A stretch of DNA of 64,000 nucleotides from NCBI GenBank assembly GCA_963971425.1, contig OZ020525.1, positions 372,001 to 436,000 on the forward strand, read 5' to 3'. The position numbers and the translations under genes were made by a program. The stretch comes from Bryoerythrophyllum caledonicum (Eukaryota; Streptophyta; Bryopsida; Pottiales; Pottiaceae). Positions 39,171 through 49,446 of this stretch are shown piece by piece. The notes under the pieces are model-generated. The model saw only the letters and a list, made by a program, of their open reading frames with translations. It ran no database searches and was not told the DNA's origin. Position 1 is the first letter of the stretch. Each line of letters opens with the position of its first letter.

Positions 39171-39878
39171 ATGAAGAAAACAAGTCTACATGAACGATCT
39201 CAAGTCATAGCATTGAATGAGCAAGGATTCTCACATCGTTTCATAGCAAATAGTTTGCACATTCCTTGTAGCACAGTGGGAAGCATTTTAGCAAGATTTA
39301 AAGAAGATGGAGAGGTACGTAATCGTCCAAGGTAAGGAAGACCACGTCTTCTGAGCACTCCGGATGAGAGGCTTGTTGTGAGGATGTTGAATCAACCCAA
39401 ATTGGGAACTGCTGTAGCTGTAGGTCACCAATTGAGAACTCTAGGTCTTCAGTTGAGTGATGAGACTATTCGTAGATGTTTCCGGAGGCAAGGGCTTGGA
39501 TCAAGAGTGACAAGAAAAAAATCATCGTTGGCAAAGAAACATAGACAAAAGAGATTACGATGGGCAAAGGCTTCACAGGATTGTACTATAGAAGACTGGA
39601 GTCATGTAATTTGGTCAGATGAGTCAAAATTCAATCTTTTTGGTTTAGATAGTCGTCAATGGTATTGGAAAAGACCTACAGAGCCTCTACGTGATAGTCA
39701 TGTGCAACCTACGGTTAAACACGGTGGTGGTAGCATTATGGTATGGGGATGGATGAGTTGGGCAGGTGTTGGAAACCTGTACCGCATTGATAGCATTATT
39801 GTACATAAGTTCATTTGTACAATGCCATCAAGAGTAGTTGATCTTCTTGCAGCTAAGGGTGGATACACACGTTGGTAG
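39171..39878 (+). pseudogene. Tc1/mariner transposase with internal deletion and a stop
   Basis: One frame runs from ATG 39171 to 39878, interrupted by TAA at 39333-39335. It has the paired helix-turn-helix region (RSQVIALNEQGFSHRFIA, then GRPRLLS), the HVIWSDESKFNLFG motif with the first catalytic D, and KHGGGSIMVWGWMSW. It then jumps directly from IDSIIVHKF to the usual C-terminal end MPSRVVDLLAAKGG. The segment that should hold the second D and the third acidic residue is missing, so the copy cannot encode an active enzyme. Confidence 0.88.
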
Positions 39879-40185
39879 ACTTGTAGTAGTTGTATAGGAT
39901 GTACAAAATATCATTTACTACTTACTAGTTTTTTGTTCCAAATTTAGTTTGTATTCCAATGATTTCCTATGTAATCAACATAAGTTCTTGGCCATGGTTT
40001 CTGCACACTTGTTTTATTTTTGCTTACAATGAGATTTTCTTTGCATGAAATTTTAATTACATGTTCTTGATAGCAAATATGGTATGATCTATGAAAAATC
40101 TGGCCTACTAATTGTGACTAGTTTAGAAGATATTGTTAGATTTCTAAGTTTCCAAACAGTGGCCAAGAACTTTTGTGAGACACTG
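39879..40185 (+). mobile_element. 3' flank and terminus of the Tc1-type element
   Basis: The end reads GGCCAAGAACTTTTGTGAGA then CACTG, followed by the target TA at 40186-40187. An inverted copy of the core (AGTTCTTGGCCA) lies at about 39985. I do not see the matching left terminus upstream of 39171, so the 5' end is lost or diverged. Confidence 0.6.
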
Positions 40186-40187
40186 TA

Positions 40188-40442
40188 CATTGAGATCCAT
40201 GTTGCAAAGATTTTCTTTTCTAGAAAAAACCTGACTACCTCAATGAGGAATGTTTCATCATGATCTATTCCTTACACATTCAATGAACTTTTCGAAAAAG
40301 ATTCCTATGAAAATAATGATTTTTCATCACATGGGGCATTTTACATTTGTCCATCAACAAAATTTTGGTTGCCTTGACGTTTAAGGGTTAGTATCCCTAT
40401 CATCTTGGATAATATCACCTTTGTTCTTCAAAAAGTGTAGTC
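40188..40442. other. Unassigned spacer between mobile elements
   Basis: No ORF. TTTAAGGGTTA at 40380-40390 resembles the end of the TTAACCC repeat family, and ATAATATCACC recurs from 19155, so it is probably degraded repeat. Confidence 0.3.
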
Positions 40443-40445
40443 TAA

Positions 40446-41331
40446 GGGCCGGTTTATACTTGGGGCCGGATCGAGGGCCAGGCGGAACTCTCCAAGTTTC
40501 AACCAATAGGGTCTTTCAATCTCTCAAAATCCAACCCAAGAGCTTTATACTTAGGGCCGGCCGGAACTACATTTCATCCTACGTGTCGCCTTAGGTGGCA
40601 TGGTTTTGGCACCAAACCTTTCAGCCCCAAGGGAGCAATTGGAACGAGGTTTGGGGTGGCCTTAAATCCCATCTAGGGCCGGATTCGGTTCCTCTGTTGG
40701 ATCCTTCAAATCGCTGCCGTCAATTTTTTTAAAAAAAATTGATAGATTTTTTTTTTTTTTTTAAATTTTTGAAAAAGTAAAAATACTCCTTCCTTTTGGA
40801 TATGCATCCAAGAAAAGGGATTTTGTCAAATAAAGTAAATAAAACTCTTTGTTCCAATAGTCAAAACAGGAAGAGGAATTTAAAGTTGCATGTATATGGA
40901 AAAAAAACTGTTTTATTTAGACCTATTCAAAATAAGAGAAAAAATATTTCTTTTATGAAAATAGAAAAGAAATCTTATTTATTTTATAATTTTAAATGTA
41001 TAAGGAAAGAAAACATATGAAGTAAATATATGAAACCTATTTTTCTTTAAACTAGGAAAGAAACAAAGACAAAGGCTTGACATATGTTTTTCTATAATTT
41101 TTAGTTAAGCCTTATGAAAATCTAATACACTTAAAAATTGGAAATTTGGCCCTAGAATTTGGCCCCAACACTTTACATTGATTAGGGCCGAGATGATGAA
41201 TTTGAAATCTAGCCCTAGAATCCGGCCTCAATGCTTTACATTATTTGGGGCCGGATGGAAGAATTGGGGCCGGATTGAAGGCAAATCATGCCGGCCTTCC
41301 ATCCAACCCCAGGCCTAATGTAAACCGGCCC
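40446..41331. mobile_element. Tourist/PIF-Harbinger-like non-autonomous element
   Basis: The 886-bp segment begins GGGCCGGTTTATACTTGGGG and its reverse-complement end begins GGGCCGGTTTACATTAGG. It is bounded by TAA on both sides (40443-40445 and 41332-41334), the TWA-type duplication of PIF/Harbinger and Tourist elements. GGGGCCGGA words recur inside near both ends. It has no transposase. Confidence 0.75.
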
Positions 41332-41334
41332 TAA

Positions 41335-42167
41335 GTGTGACAATAACAACTTGCACAGATGAAAAAGTGACTGGATCGATGACATCTTGCTGACATGTCC
41401 CGTTGCCCTTGGCTGAAAAGTGCAAAAGCTTTGGAATCGGCCGGTGAAAGTTTGAAATTGCCTGCTAAAATCGACCTTACAAGACTACTTGGTGCTGTAG
41501 CCCTTGGACTCAAGCCCTTGCCGACCCTCACCAAAACTAGTTCCTCACAGGCTCCCCTGGCCTTCCCTCGCTCTTGACAACTCATCATTGCCGAAGAGTA
41601 TCAGCAACAAGCTGCTAGATTGACCTGCATGGACCATTCATTTCTTGCAAGTTGAAAAGAAGAAACATTTTTTGCATGTGAGTTATCCATATCTTGCTTT
41701 GCATGAAGTTTTGAAGCACCCAAAAATGATGTGTTTTGGCTTCTATCTTTTATTTCATTCCGGATAGGAAGTTTGATGATTCCATATTCTTGGTTTTTGT
41801 TGGGAAATCAGTGGAGTTTTCTAGCTAATATCCTTCTTTTTTTTTTGGAGAAAGTGGAGATAATTCAAATTTCTCTTATGTCGCCAATCTTGATAATGAT
41901 TTTTTGTTTCAACCTTTCTTCTTTTATTATAATTTTAGTGTTATTTTTTATTTTTATATGTTTTACTACCTCTTTTTTGTAATATCACATTATGCGTAAA
42001 CCCTCCAAATGTGATCATTTCAAATATGTCACACCTTGTTTATATCACACTTTGTAGTGAAAAACGGGGTGCGATGTTATCAAGGTTAGACAATATGTCC
42101 TGCATTGTGGAGATAATACTATTCCTGCTTTTCCATATTTATATGAATATCCCTCATGACCGACACT
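41335..42167. other. Unassigned stretch without a supported gene
   Basis: A 60-codon frame at 41395-41577 and a hydrophobic frame at 41731-41982 are open, but both lack recognisable motifs and the latter is in very T-rich sequence. I do not call either a gene. Confidence 0.3.
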
Positions 42168-42171
42168 TTAA

Positions 42172-43094
42172 CCCCTAAAGGACCACGACCACTTTCGCTC
42201 TAAAACCAGTCCGAAACTGCCATTGCCAAAAAGAGACATGAAAATCACATTTTAAAGTGAATTTTAGATTTTCAACCGTACGATCTTGAAATAGACTTCT
42301 ACATAAACATGCCAACAAATTTTGGTTGCAATCCACCGCACGGATTGATAGATTTTAGTGTTTAAAGTCAAAACAATGGTTCATTTTCTTCCCTGCGTTG
42401 AGTAGATCAGTAGACTTTGACTTCACTTTGTATCAAATTTTTGCATTGTACAAGGTCTAAATCTTTTACCATTGTCTTAAGCATGATGTTATTTCCCAAC
42501 ACACCAACTTTTAGAGGTAAAAAAAGGGTGTAGCATATTCAAAACAAGTGTGCAAGGAGTGGAGGTTCAAAAATTGCCATTTCACGTTTTATTTTTTTGA
42601 GAACTACGTATGTATTTGAATGATAATCCAAACGGTCAAGAAGAAGGTTTTCACCACATATTTTTGTTGAAAAAAAAAAAGTGAAAAATATAAAGATCTC
42701 TAGGTTTTATGTAGAATAGATGAATTTTTTTCCCCCCGTTGCCCGACAATGTGTGAAAATGTTTGACTTGGAATAAAATGCCTTTTTACACTAAAGACAA
42801 GATTTTTTTTTGAAATTTCCAAAGAAGGGGATATTCTTTATATGTGTGAAGAATCTCAATGTCAATAGAAACTTTTGTCAAAAAATTTGGAGGTGCCCGG
42901 AGTCCCCACTATTGGCTTTAAGTGGTACTAACTTTCAAACCACAAATCCAAAAAATAAAATAAAAACATCTCCACAAAGCTCTTGTTAGAGGAAATCTAG
43001 AATAAAAATTTTAGAGAAAAAGGATTTTTTTTCAAATTTTAGGAACCTGCCCAAAATCAGAAATCCCCTCGAAGGAGATTTGGTCCTTCACGGG
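42172..43094. mobile_element. Second copy of the 925-bp piggyBac-like element
   Basis: The 923-bp AT-rich insert is flanked by TTAA at 42168-42171 and 43095-43098. Its termini CCCCTAAAGGACCA and (reverse complement) CCCGTGAAGGACCA differ at two positions. Interior blocks match the VPS13-intron copy in the same order. It has no ORF. Confidence 0.8.
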
Positions 43095-43098
43095 TTAA

Positions 43099-43949
43099 GC
43101 AATGTGCATACAAGGAGAATCCAAATAAAAGTACAATTATTTTAAAGAGGTAGCCAATAGAATTACAATCTCAACCCAAGTGATTTTATATTTTTCCTAT
43201 AAAATGTGAATTAGTTATGAATTTTCCCACATGAGACTGCCATGTCAGCCTATTTCTACCACTAGGTACCCCCCCATTAGTGCCAACCAAAGGTTAGGGG
43301 TCTTGACTGATAGTGAGCCTTAAGTTGGAGTTGACAAAGAGTAGCTGGGTGGAAATGGGGTGGAATTGGGGTGGAATTGGGGTGGAATTGCGAGTAGCAG
43401 TGATAGGAAGGTGGTGGTCATGGGGGTATACCGTAGTATCTATTGGCTTGAAATGATTCCTCGAAACTCGAAATTACCTTGTCACAACGATGAATGGAAC
43501 TGATTGGAGTGCAGGTTGACTGGGAGATTGTCATGTGACGGACATCAAAGCTGCACCTGACGCATAATTGCCGACTATGGCCGACTTCAAAGAAACCGGA
43601 GCTATCATAGATTTCTAGTACAGTTGTAGTTTCTGTACCTTACTGTGTTAAAAGTGAACTAGCCTGCAATTTGTGAAATGATGTAATAGAATTGAAGCTA
43701 TCTTCAAAAGTAGTTATAATTACTGACTCGGCATTCATTCAGCTGTTCTGATGCATGGATCATGAGTATTGTCATAACTATCAAAAGTGGTTGTACGATG
43801 CTAAAAGCTTCCATAAGTTATAATGCTGCTGGTAACTTATAATCTCAGCTAACTTATAATCAGTGTTGACATCTATTCATTGTTATGTAATACCCCTCTG
43901 AATAAACCCTAATCTTCTGTAGCGCCGCGATCACCTCCATCCTCTTTGC
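43099..43949. other. Unassigned spacer with a short tandem GGTGGAATTGG repeat
   Basis: Four units of about 13 bp (GGGTGGAATTG) occur at about 43350-43390. No gene is supported. Confidence 0.4.
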
Positions 43950-43953
43950 TTAA

Positions 43954-44675
43954 CCCTTGAATGTTGGGGCGGCCAAAATCTGGTTGATGGAAGAATGTAA
44001 AATGCTCCCACGTGATGGTAAAACATTACTTTCATCCAAGTTTTTATGCAGGTGTTGTCAATGAGTGCATGTACCACATGCACTGTAGATACCCGTCATA
44101 GAGTGTGTAACTTTTTCTCTAAACAAGAAAATGTTTGTGACATGGAACTCAACGTAGTGTATTTTAGAAACTTCTAGCGTTAGCTCTAAATCTGAATTTG
44201 AGTCATTAAAATGATAATTTTTGAAATTGAGTCCAACCAATGAAATGAAGTTTATCAAATCTAGTTTCCAATCCATCTTATAAATTTGAAAAATACATAA
44301 AATTGAGTAAGCTATTGCAATTTGAACTTTGGGCCTACAACCATGGATGACCAATTTTCTAATTTTAGCTGAACACGGAAGTTTCATCTACACCACAAGT
44401 TTTAGCACAATAATGTACACTTTCATTGAAATTATCATTTTTTAACGGGAAATTTGTATATGATATGAACATTCTTCAATTTTTCTTCAGAAAATCACAA
44501 TAATTTGTATTTTCAAAAAAATTCTTGTGATTTTTGTGACAATGAACAAAACATGTGGTGTCATCTCTGAAAAATGAAATAAAAATATTTCCGCCTATAT
44601 TTGATGAAGATTTAAAGCTCTTATTAGAATGAAAATCGGGATTGATGCCACGGTCATAGCTCCGTCCTTTAAGGG
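43954..44675. mobile_element. TTAA-flanked element, inverted relative to the 19.2-kb copy
   Basis: TTAA at 43950-43953 and 44676-44679 flank a 722-bp segment starting CCCTTGAA and ending TTTAAGGG. Read in reverse it matches 19234-19765 block by block (ATCAATCCC, CACATGTTTTGTTC, then TAGAAGTTTCTAAAATACAC). The 109-codon minus-strand frame at 44058-44387 has a counterpart in the other copy but has no recognisable domain. Confidence 0.72.
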
Positions 44676-44679
44676 TTAA

Positions 44680-45118
44680 TCGCCTCGTCCGTGTGGTCCA
44701 ACAGGCTCAACAACTCCTACTTCATCCTTGCCCTCTACACGGTTGTGTTCGTCCAGGCCGTATCTTGCACAGCATGCGCACATGTTGTCCGCGCTCTTCT
44801 TGGCAATCATTTCTCCAGCCTCCATGTCAACCTCATTGAGCCTCTAAAGTAGGATGACAACAATTGACAGAAACGAAAGAATAAAAGCGAATGGCAGTGA
44901 TGATCATGATGTTTTCGCGATCTGCGTTCATTATACAAAGAAGTATGTCACAAATGAGAGAACTCAGAGTTCTCGGAAGAATCGGAGGAATTGACCTCCA
45001 CCATCATCAGTCGTCCTCCTCTGAGGTTGGATCCAAGGTGGTGTCCACGTCTAATTCCAAAGAATGCTCAAGAAAAGTTCTTGAGCGATCTACTCTACTG
45101 TAAATCATTTCCGGCCCG
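44680..45118. other. Unassigned segment downstream of the J-domain gene
   Basis: A 165-bp block (44685-44849) is open on both strands and less AT-rich than its surroundings, so it could be a coding remnant, but I cannot identify it. The rest to 45118 holds only a short frame (44891-45103) without motifs. Confidence 0.25.
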
Positions 45119-45655
45119 CTACCAGTTGCCCTGGTAATATTGAGACGCGCCAGAGAACGGTCGCTTGCTGCGACTCGCTTTGGACCTGTAGAATCTCAGA
45201 TTGCTGTAGTAGCATGAGTAATCCTCTCGCAGCTCCTCGTGCGTGCCATTCACCAGGCTCTGGCAAAACTCCGCCCACGGATCGTCGTCAGATTTCCCAG
45301 GACTCGCTTCAAATCCGTAGTACATATTCGACACGGCTTCCGGTTGATCACCAGTCTGCTGCTGGCTCTGGAGAGCCATGATCAACTCGTAGGCCCTGTT
45401 CACTTCCACAAAGCTGACCTCGCATCCGCTCCCTCGGCACACATCCGGGTGCAACCGCAACGCCAATTTGCGGTACGCAGCTTTCACCTCACGCGCAGAT
45501 GCATTGGGACCGACTCCCAAAACCCTCCGGCAGTCCACATGAGAAGAGGGTGCCGAGGATGTTCCTGTGGCAGCTCTCACCGCACGCACTCTCGGAACAG
45601 AACTAAAATGTATGCACCCACTGCAAGACGCCATTTGGAAGAACGAGGAAAACAA
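45119..45655 (-). CDS. Small J-domain (DnaJ-type) protein, probably chloroplast-targeted
   Basis: The intact 178-codon minus-strand ORF has no intron. Residues 1-40 are rich in Ser, Arg and Val with few acidic residues, like a plastid transit peptide. Translation could start at Met1 or at the Met about seven codons later. The J domain follows: CRRVLGVGPNASAREVKAAY, ALRLHPDVC with the HPD loop that stimulates Hsp70 ATPase, and RGSGCEVSFVEVNRAYELI. HPDVC-R-G-S-x-C and the short acidic/aromatic tail resemble the plastid J8-type family rather than full DnaJ; there is no G/F region or CxxCxGxG zinc finger. The mid-segment DDDPWAEF is also family-like. This is the only complete, undamaged gene in the window. 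Confidence 0.85.
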   Translation of the reverse strand: MFSSFFQMASCSGCIHFSSVPRVRAVRAATGTSSAPSSHVDCRRVLGVGPNASAREVKAAYRKLALRLHPDVCRGSGCEVSFVEVNRAYELIMALQSQQQTGDQPEAVSNMYYGFEASPGKSDDDPWAEFCQSLVNGTHEELREDYSCYYSNLRFYRSKASRSKRPFSGASQYYQGNW

Positions 45656-46150
45656 CTCCTGTCTGTGGCAACGTCAAGTTGAAATGCAAGCCACAATCAG
45701 GGTCTGCCTAGTTCGTCCGGTAAGTGGTGCTCTTGCTCTGGCATGGCGTGTTTTATACGGGTCCTGGACGTGGGTGTCAACGAGTGCACTTCGGTACAGA
45801 TGACTTTACAACGCTTTAGTGAAGGCATTTTCTGACTGCAAGGCTAGCGTCAAGGCGAAGCGCGGCAAAAGTCAAGGTCGGACCAACACCACGTTTTGTT
45901 CGCGTGGGTGAACAGGAGCAAAAGGTACGGTCTGGCAAGGTGCATGGCCAGTCAAGCCTCCTTCCCGGCGCCAAAGCCAGACCTCTTTGCGAAAATGGTC
46001 CACGAGAGGGACTTGTGCCATGTGAACTGTCATGTTTCTGCGATCTTGCTGGCGTGTGTCGGGATTTGGGTGGAACCCATTCTGTCTTAGTCAATTCTTT
46101 TGCTGCACTTCCTTTACAGACAAGGTAACCTTCTGCGATGGGGCTGGTAC
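45656..46150. promoter_or_regulatory. Upstream region of the J-domain gene
   Basis: It presumably contains the J-gene promoter. I see no TATA box or other element I would defend. Overlapping small ORFs on both strands show no recognisable protein. Confidence 0.3.
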
Positions 46151-46151
46151 A

Positions 46152-46422
46152 GGGATCTCTATATTTTGGTCGCACGAGCTGCTTCGGGGAGGTGGACCCT
46201 CTCATGGTTCTAGCCCTCCTTTTTCGGGGTCCACAGGTTTTTTCAGAACAAAAATTGGCAAATATGGGGCATGTGACCGCAAATTACTTTCAGAGGCCCA
46301 ATATGTTCTTATTAGATCCCCATCCAAAAATAAAAGAGGGGCCAGAATTACCCCCTCCCCTCCCCCCTCCCCCCTTCTAGAATTGTGTGTGTCTAAAATA
46401 TAGAGAAAAATATAGAGATCCC
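46152..46422. mobile_element. Short MITE-like inverted repeat element
   Basis: GGGATCTCTATATTTT at 46152 is mirrored by AAATATAGAGATCCC ending at 46422, giving a 271-bp element with terminal inverted repeats. No clear target duplication and no ORF. Confidence 0.5.
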
Positions 46423-46826
46423 TCGTTCAGTATGGTGCCGGCTCACTAAAGTCAATCCGGGTTTGAGGTGTCAGGGCCCGGTTTTAGGCCTGACACCGCG
46501 ATGAGCGGCCCTTCTCCCCGCGTGCCTTTTTGCCTCCATGCGCCCTTCTTTCCACGATAACAAACTTTCGCCCAAATCTTTTTCGCGCTGCCCGTATCGC
46601 TTATCGGCATGCCTTGGCCTGCTCGCCGAAAGCCCCTTCTCCCCCTGCCTTCTTCGGATCACCGAAAGACCCTTCTCCCCCCGGCACGTGTACTCGAGTG
46701 GGACCCGTCCTTCTCGGCGGCTATCGGCGCGAAGTGTCATCCACATCGTTTGCGTTTGGCTCCGTCTTTGGCACGATCCATTGTGCCGTGTAGTACACTG
46801 CCGGAAGGGGAGTGCTTGTCTCCACG
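46423..46826. other. Unassigned GC-rich stretch upstream of a transposon-like ORF
   Basis: It contains a hairpin (GTGTCAGGGC... CCTGACACC near 46470-46497). Open frames on both strands overlap here and look like composition effects. Confidence 0.3.
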
Positions 46827-47138
46827 CGAATGGAGTTCCTCGATCTCAATCTCCCCATACATGACGGGCCTAATGGGGATTCTGGCGAGACGGCGCCACC
46901 AACTGTTGCCGATAACGGGGCAGTAGGGAGTAAATGGAGGCGTCAAGGGAGAACGAAACCAGTTGGCGTGTGTGAGAAGGGGGTGGAGGACCTTGATGCC
47001 GCGTTCCGGGAAGGCCCGCATGCAGACTACTTGAAGAAGCACGGTGACAAGGTTCTTCGGATGCGCGATTCGAAGAGGAAGCAGTCCAAGCTTGTCGCCT
47101 ACATTTCCTGGGATATAAGGAGGAGACTACTTGGTTAA
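46827..47138 (+). pseudogene. First exon-like ORF of an unidentified transposon-type gene
   Basis: From ATG 46830 the frame reads MEFLDLNLP, a basic SKWRRQGRTK stretch, and AAFREGPHADYLKKHG to a stop at 47136-47138. The next part of the same gene seems to begin near 47516. I do not recognise the family. The LDLNLP string looks like an EAR repression motif, but this is probably chance. Confidence 0.35.
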
Positions 47139-47515
47139 GGCGGCGTATTGGCGTTCATCATCACCATCAACGTGAAACCTTAAATCAGCCATGGCAAAGT
47201 TTTGTGTGGCGGCACCATTTCCCTCACTTTCAAGCTGTGTTTTTTGCCGTTTAGCGACATATCCAAGAAGTCCAAGCTCTGCGTCAGCAATCGTTGCTTC
47301 AAAACCTTAAAATCGCCGACGTAACTTTTCGGTAAGTTCCCTGCCCTTCTTTCTTTCCATTTCCAAGTGGGACGTTGGAAAGTAAGCTGTGTGAAGATGT
47401 AGGAAATTTTGCAAAGGGTCCAGGTTAAGGGTTTTTGGGTTTTAGGGTTCGCGATAATCGTTGCAGGCAATAAGGTTTCATGTTTGGCAATGTCCTCCCT
47501 CGCAGGTCCGTAAAA

Positions 47516-48588
47516 AAGCCGAAGCATTCAGGGTGTTTCTGCAAGGCACTATTTGATGAGATCCCGGTAGAGAACAGGAAAGGGATTCCGCCCACCTACA
47601 ACAAGGAAACGGAGAGGATCAAGCAGCTATTTGTCATTGAGAAGGACCACATTTGACGCGATAGCTGGGAGGTGATGGAGGCGAGGGGCCTTATCCTCGA
47701 GCTGCATGGACCGGACTCGCCCATCGTACCGGCTGGACAAACCGGCCCCAAGCAGATACTGTACATACATTGCAACACGACGCACCAGAAGCACATGTTC
47801 AACCTCCACCGCAACCATGCATTGTACCAAGGGAAGGGGAAGGTGGGCATGAAGATGCCGTCATATGCCAATTTGGGCGTCAAGGATGTGGCAAACTTTG
47901 TGGCACGACTTCGGGAGTGCGCATCGGTGGAAGAAGCCATTTCAGTTTTCGCCACCATAGAGCCAATAGCCACGAAGAGGAGGCCTCGGAAGGCTGCCGA
48001 TAATGAGGAGAAATCGATCAATCGAGTCCCAATTAAGCGCGGCAAGAGGGTGGCACAGGCAGTAGTGGAGGGCCGTCCACAGAAGCGTACCGCGTTGGCT
48101 TCTCGGAAAAGACCTCGACCCCCGAAAGCGGAGTCCAGTGACGATACTTCTTCGTCGGCAGAGTCGGGAGGAGATCACAACATTGATCATGAGGCCGATA
48201 ACGTAGGCACTCTGGCTGTTTTCGCCGAGAAGGACGGTCTTTGGTCCGGAGATGATGCCTCCAAGAATTCCGGTGCCGAGAACCCGATATCGAGGGTCCG
48301 GAAGGCCGCACTGGCGCCGGCGCTCAAGAGCGATTCCTCCATCGTCCTTCGGAAGACCGAGTTTGCGAAGCAGGCTGTACCGAAGAAGTAGGTGGCAAAA
48401 GCTGAAGAGGCCACGAAGAAGACAAAAGCATCTTGGCCCTCAGCAATGGCGAAAAGGCTTACGGGATTTTCTGTGGAAGAGACCGCTATGGCGAGAAGGC
48501 CTCGATCCCCGCCAGCTTTACAACGGTTGAGAGAGACGAGTATTGCCGAGAGACCCTCCGACTCCAACATTGGCCCCAGGATTGCTAG
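47516..48588 (+). pseudogene. Host ORF of unknown family, 5' half, split by the 10-kb transposon
   Basis: One frame runs from about 47516 to 48588 with two stops (47654-47656 and 48389-48391). It contains GCFCKALFDEIPVENRKG, LILELHGPDSPIVPAG, FNLHRNHALYQGKGKVG and a long basic/serine-rich linker. At 48585 the frame enters CTAG and the transposon. It continues in the same frame at 58735 when the insert and one CTAG are removed. No known domain is recognised. It is probably an older mobile element. Confidence 0.55.
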
Positions 48589-48630
48589 GGCGTGAGCTAT
48601 GAGCCATGAGCCATGAGCGGTGAGCTGTGA
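48589..48630 (+). repeat. Left terminal inverted repeat
   Basis: GAGCYAT heptads follow the GGCGTGAGC start, ending at GAGCGGTGAGCTGTGAGC. It mirrors 58670-58730. Confidence 0.8.
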
Positions 48631-49446
48631 GCAGTGATAGTCACAAAAAAATACCCTATTTTTTTTAGTGTATAGTGGAGAATCGAGGAAAAATAGTAGT
48701 ATGAAAGTCTATATCCGTGGAAAAATTGAACAACCTATATATGATGTAATGCCTATACCCGTGTAAATATGCTTCTAATTTCATTGTGTTAGTATCTATT
48801 CTCATTTTTGTCTCACATTGGTCCCCGTATTTTGACAATTCTTTTTAGTACTATCAATTATAAGGTGATGTGATATGTGTTTTTACCATTTCATCCTTGT
48901 ATTTTTTAATATACTTGTTATTTATTTTTTCTATAATTATGGCCTTGCCTTTTATGATATAAATCAATTTGATAACAAATTCAATTATACATTATTGTTT
49001 ATTCTTTCTAAATTTTTTTTTGTTGCGTTCATGAAATTATCTATTTCTCTCTAACCTTTATCATTTTTTTAAAAACAATTATTGGTATAAAATTCTACTG
49101 CTTTGACTTACGTTTATATTAATTGTAGTATTTCGAGAGTCTATGAAATTTGATACTAACATAATGCTGTCTAGAGTTCACAAACTAATCATGTAACTTA
49201 TTTTTTATTATAAATTATGATATTTGCTATTTATCTTTCACAAGCTATGCTAATAACTATTGAAAAAATAAAGTATAGAGAATAAAATGGATAATATAAT
49301 GAATACACGTTACAAGTTTGAAGTTAGGAAGACAATAAAAACATAAAACTGAGTACTAAAAATGAAAGGAATACTGCAATGTAATAAACACATACAAAGT
49401 GAACAAAGAAAATTTAGAAATGAAGAAGTACATGACAATAGCAAAA
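48631..49446. other. AT-rich non-coding flank inside the transposon
   Basis: It lies between the left terminal repeat and the stop codon of the methyltransferase-like gene. No ORF or repeat is resolved. Confidence 0.4.

Noticed and set aside
41395-41577. 60-codon ORF with an overlapping antisense frame
   Set aside because: No recognisable protein and no splice partners; both strands are open.
41731-41982. 83-codon hydrophobic ORF
   Set aside because: It lies in very T-rich DNA where open hydrophobic frames arise by chance; no start context, neighbours or motif support it.
44685-44849. Short block open on both strands next to the TTAA element
   Set aside because: It looks coding-like, but I could not decide the strand or family, and it does not continue across the element.
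46830-46856. LDLNLP as an EAR repression motif
   Set aside because: A single short match in an unidentified, damaged transposon-like ORF is not evidence for a repressor.
46471-47042. Overlapping GC-rich ORFs on both strands
   Set aside because: No shared motif. Only the frame from ATG 46830 fits the arrangement of the downstream broken gene.
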